From positions 1 to 25,952 of the IMG/VR virus record IMGVR_UViG_3300022933_000021: DNA of 25,952 nt. One strand, given 5' to 3'. How positions within the stretch are numbered: the first letter of the stretch is position 1; each line of letters starts with the position of its first letter. Source of the DNA: a virus. Position numbers and translations under genes: made by a program. Below the pieces are notes generated by a model. It did not search any database. It had not been told where the DNA came from and saw nothing but the letters and a program-made list of their open reading frames with translations. Below are positions 21,790-25,952 of this stretch, one piece after another.

Positions 21790-22785
21790 ATGTCAGTATT
21801 TAAAGAAAGTGAAAGTTATAGACCGTTTCAGTACCCTTGGGCTACGGAGGCAGCACGTAAGCACTCTATTGATATGTTTTGGGACGTACACCAAGTGGAG
21901 TTACAAGAAGATTTAAGACAATATAATTCTAAGGATGGACTGAAGACAGAGAATGTTAGCCATGAAGTAAATAAGAATATTATTGATAAAGTGCTATGCC
22001 TATTTACTGAAATGGATAAGACCGTAGGTGGTTCTTATACTAAACTAATACCTCGTATAGGTAATAATGAAATAAGAAACCTCCTTATTACCTTTGTAGG
22101 GAGGGAAGTGGTACACCAACGAGCATACGCTTTATTAGCAGAGACTTTTGGTTTTAGTGATAGTGATTGGGTTATCTTCTCTGAGTATGTAGAGATGCAA
22201 GATAAGTTAGATATTATGTCACAAGAGGGAGAATTAGAATCTAAACTGGATGACGCTAAACTTCTTGCTAAGATACTATTAGGAGAAGGTATTGGATTAT
22301 TTGCTGCTTTCGCTTGCTTCTTGAATTACAAACGCCAAGGATTGCTAGTAGGTTTTAATGATGTCAATGCTTGGTCATTAGCAGATGAAGCATTTCATGT
22401 AGAGAACAACATGAGAGTTCTAGTCCACATACGAGAGGACTTATCTGAGGTTGAGAATATAGAGTTAGATAAGTATATTGTATCTCTGGCTGGAGGTTAC
22501 GTTGATGCAGAGATAAAGTTTATTGATTTAGTATTCGAGCTAGGAGATCAAGAAGATTTAACTAAAGAGGACTTACAAGAGTATATCAGATATCTACATG
22601 ATTTACGACTATACCAATTAGACTTAATGGATTACACAGAAGTTAGAGTCAATCCTCTGAAATGGATGGAGTGGATGTTAGGAGCTAAGAAACATAGCAA
22701 CTTCTTTGAAAAACGTGTGACTGATTATTCACATAATAAACTACAAGGCGAAGTAGATTACGCGAAGTATGTAATAACACCTTGA
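21790..22785 (+). CDS. nrdB: Ribonucleoside-diphosphate reductase beta subunit
   Basis: A 331-residue radical-generating subunit with a di-iron site. Metal-ligand and radical motifs are visible: GREVVHQRAY, where E, H and Y have the spacing of E115, H118 and Y122 of the E. coli enzyme; a Glu in LLGEGIGLFAAF; and DEAFHVEN, giving the second E..H pair. The first carboxylate is probably in VELQEDL. It follows nrdA by 18 bases with SD AAGGAT, so both come from one transcript. A promoter for the following genes overlaps its last codons. Confidence 0.95.
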   Translation: MSVFKESESYRPFQYPWATEAARKHSIDMFWDVHQVELQEDLRQYNSKDGLKTENVSHEVNKNIIDKVLCLFTEMDKTVGGSYTKLIPRIGNNEIRNLLITFVGREVVHQRAYALLAETFGFSDSDWVIFSEYVEMQDKLDIMSQEGELESKLDDAKLLAKILLGEGIGLFAAFACFLNYKRQGLLVGFNDVNAWSLADEAFHVENNMRVLVHIREDLSEVENIELDKYIVSLAGGYVDAEIKFIDLVFELGDQEDLTKEDLQEYIRYLHDLRLYQLDLMDYTEVRVNPLKWMEWMLGAKKHSNFFEKRVTDYSHNKLQGEVDYAKYVITP

Positions 22786-22810
22786 CATACAACACAAACT
22801 CATATACAAT
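22782..22810 (+). promoter_or_regulatory. Sigma70-like promoter after nrdB
   Basis: TTGACA (22782-22787, overlapping the nrdB stop), a 17-base spacer and TACAAT (22805-22810), 31 bases before the ATG at 22842. It would start the small-gene and endolysin unit. Confidence 0.75.
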
Positions 22811-22841
22811 AACCTCTCAATATAATTATTAGAGATACATT

Positions 22842-23075
22842 ATGAGCAACATGACTGAGATGGAAATGTGTACCACTTACAGACGTAAAAATGATCTATG
22901 TACAATATCATGTAAATTAGGATTATGGTCTGTGAGTGGTAAGTGTGGGTTAGCATTAATCAATGAAGCAGATCATTATTTCAAGCAATATAAAGAAGAT
23001 GGCGAGTATAGCAGTATTATTGGTGGTAAAAGTGCTAGTGAAGTGTTAAGTGAATTTTTAAATAGGGATAAATAA
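22842..23075 (+). CDS. Small Cys-containing protein, unknown, 77 residues
   Basis: A 77-residue protein with four Cys in the first 35 residues (MCTTYRRKNDLCTISCKLGL... GKCGL), then a Tyr-rich helix. The Cys spacing does not clearly fit a zinc ribbon. It is the first gene of the unit leading to the endolysin, and its stop overlaps the next start in a TAATG arrangement. Function unknown. Confidence 0.6.
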   Translation: MSNMTEMEMCTTYRRKNDLCTISCKLGLWSVSGKCGLALINEADHYFKQYKEDGEYSSIIGGKSASEVLSEFLNRDK

Positions 23076-23245
23076 TGCTGGAAGATTCACAAAGTTATAG
23101 GAAAAAGACTCTCGGATGCTGGGTTTTGGGAATGAAGTGGTTTCGAGTACGTGAAGATACCTACTGGGAGTATTTAGAGTTGAAGAGTCAAGGTTCGCCC
23201 AAAACTTATTGGATTAAAAAGATGGAGTATTATGGGAATGATTAG
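23075..23245 (+). CDS. Small basic Trp/Tyr-rich protein, 56 residues
   Basis: MLEDSQSYRKKTLGCWVLGM continuing to MEYYGND. It starts on the stop codon of the previous gene (TAATG) and overlaps the next gene by 14 bases, which is typical coupled phage gene packing. It is rich in Lys, Trp and Tyr with no membrane segment. No family recognised. Its tight fit between neighbours is the main support. Confidence 0.5.
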   Translation: MLEDSQSYRKKTLGCWVLGMKWFRVREDTYWEYLELKSQGSPKTYWIKKMEYYGND

Positions 23246-23441
23246 TGTAACACAATCAGAACAAATAGATGGTATAATCAAGACAACTACATTCTCTTCA
23301 TCAGCAGAGGAAGCCTCAAAGTTGCTTAATTTCATGGTAGCTTATGAGTGTGGGATGCACAGAAAATCCCTAACACCTGATGAAGAGTTTTGGTATAGAA
23401 ACTACATGGGTATTTCTAATCCCATAGAAGGAAATAAATAA
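23232..23441 (+). CDS. Small protein, unknown, 69 residues
   Basis: A 69-residue protein starting MGMISVTQSEQIDGIIKTTT. A helix follows (SAEEASKLLNFMVAYECG) and the C-terminus is polar. It begins inside the previous gene and its stop overlaps the endolysin ATG (TAATG). A role with the endolysin is only suggested by this coupling. No transmembrane segment is visible, so it is not an obvious holin. Confidence 0.55.
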   Translation: MGMISVTQSEQIDGIIKTTTFSSSAEEASKLLNFMVAYECGMHRKSLTPDEEFWYRNYMGISNPIEGNK

Positions 23442-23851
23442 TGTATAAATTAAGCAAACGTTCACTATCAAACTTAGAAGGTGTTCATCCAGACTTAGTA
23501 TCTGTAATTAAGCGTGCAATAGAAATATCTCCATTAGACTTCGGAGTTAGCGAAGGTGTACGTACAGTGGAACGCCAGAAAGAGTTAGTAGCCCAGGGCA
23601 AGTCTACTACAATGAATAGTAAGCACATACCTAGAAGTTTTAAAGATACTGGGGAGGAGTATGGAGCTGCTGTAGATTTATTCGTATTAGTAAATGGTGA
23701 AGTATCTTGGGAGCATAAAGAGTTTAGGAAAGTTATACAAGCCGTATTCACTGCTGCTATAGAGCTAGGCGTTCAAGTGGAAGCTGGAGCATTATGGAGA
23801 ACATTCTTAGATTCTCCTCATATTCAATTAAATATGAAGTATTACGGATAA
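23441..23851 (+). CDS. Endolysin, M15-type L-Ala-D-Glu / D-Ala-D-Ala peptidase
   Basis: A 136-residue peptidoglycan peptidase. The segments SEGVRTVERQKELVAQGKST, SKHIPRS, AAVDLF and DSPHIQL hold the M15 zinc ligands: His in SKH, Asp in AVD and His in SPH, with a catalytic Glu expected near VEAGALW. The length and motif order fit T5-type and VanY-like phage lysins that cut the cell wall at lysis. There is no signal peptide, so a holin must release it; none is visible in the window. A promoter and attC site follow directly. Confidence 0.88.
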   Translation: MYKLSKRSLSNLEGVHPDLVSVIKRAIEISPLDFGVSEGVRTVERQKELVAQGKSTTMNSKHIPRSFKDTGEEYGAAVDLFVLVNGEVSWEHKEFRKVIQAVFTAAIELGVQVEAGALWRTFLDSPHIQLNMKYYG

Positions 23852-23866
23852 AGTTTAGAAAAAGGT

Positions 23867-23895
23867 TTGACATAACCTGAACACTATGTTATTAT
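23867..23895 (+). promoter_or_regulatory. Sigma70-like promoter directly in front of attC site D
   Basis: TTGACA (23867-23872), a 17-base spacer and TATTAT (23890-23895), four bases before the R'' box of the attC site at 23899. It reads straight into the second cassette locus, as an integron Pc promoter would. Confidence 0.75.
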
Positions 23896-23898
23896 GTA

Positions 23899-23956
23899 TT
23901 TAACGTTGTAATTAGCGGCTGCGTTTTTCGCAGTCCGACTACATTACCTTGTTATG
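23899..23956 (+). repeat. attC-like recombination site D, best formed copy
   Basis: R''-type TTTAAC (23899-23904) and R'-type GTTATG (23951-23956). The arms GTAAT-TAG-CGG-CTGCG (23908-23923) pair fully with CGCAG-CCG-CTA-ATTAC (23929-23947), leaving T23934, A23938 and C23942 unpaired, all on the same arm, around a five-T loop. One-sided unpaired bases at regular spacing are the structural signature of integron attC sites. Length 58 bases. Confidence 0.85.
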
Positions 23957-23984
23957 TGAATGTTAATTAATAAAGGAAATAAAA

Positions 23985-24149
23985 ATGAATATTGAATATG
24001 TAAATAATAATTTCATAATTAGACCAAGCTCTGACCGTGAAGTAGAGAAATTAAAAGAGTTATTAGGTGTCACTATAGATGCAACTAATTTAACACCTTG
24101 TGGCAATGTTGGACTACATCGAGAAGACCAAAGCCTATATAAGGACTAG
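23985..24149 (+). CDS. Cassette protein, 54 residues, unknown
   Basis: MNIEYVNNNFIIRPSSDREV... ends HREDQSLYKD. A front beta strand, a helix (REVEKLKELLGVTI) and a polar tail. SD AAAGGA lies about eight bases before the ATG, which is 28 bases after the R' box of site D. It is the first gene behind the promoter at 23867. No family recognised. Its stop does not fall in an R'' box, unlike the first array. Confidence 0.55.
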   Translation: MNIEYVNNNFIIRPSSDREVEKLKELLGVTIDATNLTPCGNVGLHREDQSLYKD

Positions 24150-24210
24150 AAGCCCTTGTGATTACCCTTGTTATACTAGATTAAAATTAATTAAATAAAA
24201 GGTAAAGGTT

Positions 24211-24531
24211 ATGGACAAAAAAAGTGCAAGTAGTTTTATGGACACTGTAGATGAATTAGATCTTGTATCTAATACTATTAAAGAGTCAGCTAAGTCTTTA
24301 GTCTGGCTTAGTTTCTACGATGAGTCCGATGTGCTTAAAGAACTTAAAAAGTTGGGCTACAGTAGTTTCCCATCTGTCCACCAACTCTTGGATAGTAATG
24401 GAGGATTGGAAATCGCAGGAAGTACAATTACTGGTAAACTTACTGTAGGCAAGGCTAACCTCGCTAGTAAGGTTCTCGCCGCACTTAGGGCAAATGTCAG
24501 CACTATCGAGCCTACTTTGAAACTCGTCTAA
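24211..24531 (+). CDS. Rightward frame overlapping the zinc-ribbon gene, doubtful
   Basis: A 106-residue frame starting MDKKSASSFMDTVDELDLVS with a reasonable SD (AGGTAAAGG). The first 29 residues lie outside the opposing gene and look protein-like; the rest is antisense to the zinc-ribbon gene at 24298-24603. Either it is a genuine gene truncated by, or overlapping, that gene, or only its start remains. No motif recognised. Confidence 0.35.
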   Translation: MDKKSASSFMDTVDELDLVSNTIKESAKSLVWLSFYDESDVLKELKKLGYSSFPSVHQLLDSNGGLEIAGSTITGKLTVGKANLASKVLAALRANVSTIEPTLKLV

Positions 24532-24603
24532 TCTGGATGACATTTCATCGAATTTTTTAAACTTTGCTTCCATGTCTTTGAAGCGTTGCTCTATATTAGT
24601 CAT
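24298..24603 (-). CDS. Coiled-coil zinc-ribbon protein in reverse orientation
   Basis: A 101-residue protein with a charged coiled coil (residues 3-35; EQRFKDMEAKFKKFDEMSSR onward), then a zinc ribbon (CPKCGENL ... CTSCDF, residues about 38-65) and a C-terminal helix (ELVDRWETTVAQLFKFF). SD AAGGAATAAA precedes the ATG. It is read leftwards within the segment bounded by attC sites D and E, while its neighbours read rightwards. A DNA- or protein-binding role fits the ribbon but is inferred. The four ordered cysteines make this the more credible of the two overlapping frames. Confidence 0.65.
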   Translation of the reverse strand: MTNIEQRFKDMEAKFKKFDEMSSRLDEFQSRLDSADICPKCGENLTSEVSLAYSKFTSNCTSCDFQSSITIQELVDRWETTVAQLFKFFKHIGLIVETKPD

Positions 24604-24662
24604 AATTTTATTCCTTGAAATAGGGGTTAAATAGATTAAGCAAATATTAACATAGTAAAATT

Positions 24663-24688
24663 AAATACAATGATTATTTATTGTATTT
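24663..24688. repeat. 9-bp perfect palindromic repeat upstream of the zinc-ribbon gene
   Basis: AAATACAAT (24663-24671) and ATTGTATTT (24680-24688) with an 8-base loop, about 60-85 bases upstream of the leftward start at 24603 and just before attC site E. It could be an operator for the zinc-ribbon gene or an AT-rich terminator. Confidence 0.45.
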
Positions 24689-24692
24689 TGGG

Positions 24693-24750
24693 TATAACGA
24701 CCAAATAAGTGGCTACGCTTTTTGTAGTACACTTAATCTAATTTGTTATA
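24693..24750 (+). repeat. attC-like recombination site E
   Basis: R''-type TATAAC (24693-24698) and R'-type GTTATA (24745-24750). CAAAT/ATTTG outer arms, AAGTG (24707-24711) with CACTT (24730-24734) and CTAC (24713-24716) with GTAG (24724-24727); G24712 and T24728-A24729 form a small internal bulge. Length 58 bases. It closes the second cassette locus. Confidence 0.65.
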
Positions 24751-24774
24751 AATATTAATTAAATAAGGAATGTT

Positions 24775-24882
24775 ATGAACAATAAAGAAATATACAGTAT
24801 ACTCTTAGAGATTAAAACTAAGATGATAAATATACATAAACAATTAGAAGATAATAGGAAGATTAATGAGGGTGAGGTATGA
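24775..24882 (+). CDS. Small helical protein, 35 residues
   Basis: MNNKEIYSILLEIKTKMINI then HKQLEDNRKINEGEV, one long amphipathic helix, likely a coiled coil. It starts 24 bases after site E with SD AAGGAAT, and its stop overlaps the next start (ATGA). It could belong to a further cassette, but no attC follows in the next kilobase. Function unknown. Confidence 0.5.
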   Translation: MNNKEIYSILLEIKTKMINIHKQLEDNRKINEGEV

Positions 24883-25061
24883 AACTACCCCTCCGAAACA
24901 ACTTATATTGGATAATCAAGATTCAACGGAATAATCCCGCGAATCTTTTTGCTATGTATAGTCCTCCCAGATTCCTAGCTGGAAATAAGATAAGATCATT
25001 TGAAGCATACCCTTGTAACAGATGGTGTAGTGGGTATATAAGTAGATTACCATACAGATAA
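24879..25061 (+). CDS. Small basic protein, 60 residues, unknown
   Basis: MKLPLRNNLYWIIKIQRNNP ... RFLAGNKIRSFEAYPCNRWC... Basic and rich in Arg, Asn and Pro. It starts within the stop of the 35-residue gene (ATGA) with GAGG upstream. No motif recognised. Coupling is the main support; the sequence composition is less convincing than that of its neighbours. Confidence 0.4.
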   Translation: MKLPLRNNLYWIIKIQRNNPANLFAMYSPPRFLAGNKIRSFEAYPCNRWCSGYISRLPYR

Positions 25062-25094
25062 TAACAATAAAAATAAATAATAAGGAATAATAAT

Positions 25095-25352
25095 ATGCCA
25101 AGTTTAATATCAGGCGCACAAAGAGAAATGGAATTTAGGAATTCATACAAAGAAGTAATTGCTAATCATGGCAAAGACTCTAAAGAATATAATACAATGT
25201 TAAAGAAGTATAATGCAGAAGTGGATTACTACCCTAAGATTAAGAAACATGAGGTGTATCTTCCCAGTATGAAAATACCTGATAGTAGGACTAATACACA
25301 ATCAGTTATGTTCTTTTTAGAGGATAAATCGTGCGGGTGGGGGAGTGGTTGA
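25095..25352 (+). CDS. Small phage protein, 85 residues, unknown
   Basis: MPSLISGAQREMEFRNSYKE... An N-terminal helix with many charged residues and Tyr, then a short Pro-containing segment (KIPDSRTNTQSVMFFLEDKS) ending CGWGSG. SD AAGGAATAA lies before the ATG. It is adjacent to the next gene, whose ATG follows immediately after its stop. No family recognised. Confidence 0.55.
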   Translation: MPSLISGAQREMEFRNSYKEVIANHGKDSKEYNTMLKKYNAEVDYYPKIKKHEVYLPSMKIPDSRTNTQSVMFFLEDKSCGWGSG

Positions 25353-25353
25353 T

Positions 25354-25497
25354 ATGAACGGTAAAGGTGATAAGTATAGACCATTTGACAAAGATAAGTT
25401 CAGCGAAGGTTATGATTTAATATTTAATAGTAAGCCTGTAGTAGAAGAAATTCAACTTGACTTACTAGAGGATTTAGAAGAAGAGGAATCTACTTAG
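25354..25497 (+). CDS. Small acidic protein of a common phage type, 47 residues
   Basis: MNGKGDKYRPFDKDKFSEGY then an acidic Leu/Glu tail (VEEIQLDLLEDLEEEEST). The 'M.GKGD..RP.d...F.e.YD.IF' opening is seen in many small uncharacterised phage proteins; recognition is from memory. Its function is not known. It converges with the leftward gene at 25490, overlapping it by eight bases. Confidence 0.6.
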   Translation: MNGKGDKYRPFDKDKFSEGYDLIFNSKPVVEEIQLDLLEDLEEEEST

Positions 25498-25807
25498 ATT
25501 CCTTTATACGTTTAACTACATCTAAGTATTCATTGTATAGCTCTTCTGTAGTTTCATATACACCATCACGTAGTTGAGCTGTAAACTTACTACTTGTTAC
25601 TTTTCTAACGTATGTATATTGATTTACAGCACCGTACTCATCAAGTACTACTACAGGGTAGTCAACAGTTGCCACATCTGTATCTTCAGGGTAGTCCCCT
25701 ATAAAAGATGAACAGTCTGCTAAGAATGTAGCATACCTTAAAGTAGAGAAATCCTCATAATCACTCACTTCTACCACTTCCCCTGTTTTAAATTCCACTT
25801 TACTCAT
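25490..25807 (-). CDS. Small acidic protein, 105 residues, unknown
   Basis: MSKVEFKTGEVVEVSDYEDF... A beta-rich front part (TVDYPVVVLDEYGAVNQYTY) and a final helix (YNEYLDVVKRIKESK). It has its own consensus promoter 35-63 bases upstream and SD AGAGAATAT. It is transcribed against its left neighbours, so it is a separate unit. No family recognised. Confidence 0.6.
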   Translation of the reverse strand: MSKVEFKTGEVVEVSDYEDFSTLRYATFLADCSSFIGDYPEDTDVATVDYPVVVLDEYGAVNQYTYVRKVTSSKFTAQLRDGVYETTEELYNEYLDVVKRIKESK

Positions 25808-25841
25808 AATATATTCTCTCTTAATTGTTTAATTAGGTTGT

Positions 25842-25870
25842 ATTATAATGTCTGTTATAGGGGATGTCAA
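25842..25870 (-). promoter_or_regulatory. Leftward sigma70-like promoter
   Basis: On the minus strand TTGACA (25870-25865), a 17-base spacer and TATAAT (25847-25842), a perfect consensus. It is 35 bases before the ATG at 25807. Confidence 0.85.
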
Positions 25871-25952
25871 CTATGTTTCTACAGTGATAATAGTATTATT
25901 TCTCACCACTGCCTTACCTCCTCCGTCAATAGGATACTTACCATTCCCCATA
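25871..25952 (-). CDS. C-terminal end of a leftward gene entering from beyond the window
   Basis: An open frame runs from the window edge to a TAG at 25873-25871, encoding GNGKYPIDGGGKAVVRNNT then IITVET. It directly abuts the promoter at 25842-25870. Only 26 codons are visible, so identity cannot be given, and the frame could be chance. Confidence 0.4.
   Translation of the reverse strand, partial: MGNGKYPIDGGGKAVVRNNTIITVET

Noticed and set aside
24089-24171. Possible additional attC between the 54-residue gene and the zinc-ribbon gene (ATTACCCTTGTTATAC resembles the right half of site D)
   Set aside because: No complementary left arm was found; at most it is a degenerate right half.
1-25952. 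Integron integrase, transposase or CRISPR array
   Set aside because: No tyrosine recombinase, transposase or regularly spaced direct-repeat array is visible on either strand; the only homing element found is the intein.

Overview
The window is part of an AT-rich genome of a tailed, contractile (myovirus-type) phage. A tail sheath protein, portal, large terminase, lambda E-type major capsid protein with a decoration protein, a class Ia ribonucleotide reductase pair, tRNAs and an endolysin are all present, packed in operons with strong Shine-Dalgarno (SD) sequences and many overlapping start/stop codons. The host is probably a marine gammaproteobacterium. That is inferred from base composition and from attC sites resembling those of Vibrio/Shewanella-type integrons. 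No gene here proves it.

Layout. Positions 1-13975 form one leftward block. Read from its promoter near 14.1 kb it encodes a small zinc-ribbon protein, a 1069-residue fibre/beta-helix-like virion protein, three small genes, large terminase, an AT-hook-like protein, portal, XkdF-like protease, a scaffold-like protein with a probable nested start, decoration protein, major capsid protein, four or five neck/completion proteins and the sheath, which is cut by the window edge. A divergent promoter region (about 14.1-14.25 kb) faces the rightward early/accessory block. That block starts with two small genes and continues with tRNA-Met/Ile (CAT), tRNA-Arg (TCT), hairpin-rich noncoding DNA with an unusual tRNA-Trp-like gene inside it, and small unknown genes. 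Next come a cassette array (16.8-18.4 kb), nrdA with an intein, nrdB, small genes, an M15-type endolysin, a second cassette locus (23.9-24.75 kb) and more small genes. A short leftward unit closes the window.

The most unusual content is integron-like. Five sites (about 17032, 17837, 18132, 23899, 24693) have the layout of integron attC recombination sites: R''-type TAAC box, imperfect hairpin with unpaired bases on one arm, and R'-type GTTAT box. Between them lie small cassette-type genes: a 62-residue protein, a DNA methyltransferase with one nonsense codon, a 68-residue acidic protein, a DUF551 protein and, at the second locus, a 54-residue protein and an oppositely oriented zinc-ribbon protein. 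In the first array each gene's TAA stop lies inside the next R'' box. A sigma70-like promoter reads into each locus. No integron integrase is visible, so these look like clusters of attC sites lacking an integrase (CALIN) carried by a phage. Other notable items are an nrdA intein that ends in Gly-Gln instead of His-Asn and sits directly before the catalytic cysteine, a possible large structured RNA interleaved with the tRNA genes, and a nearly repeated phage promoter sequence.
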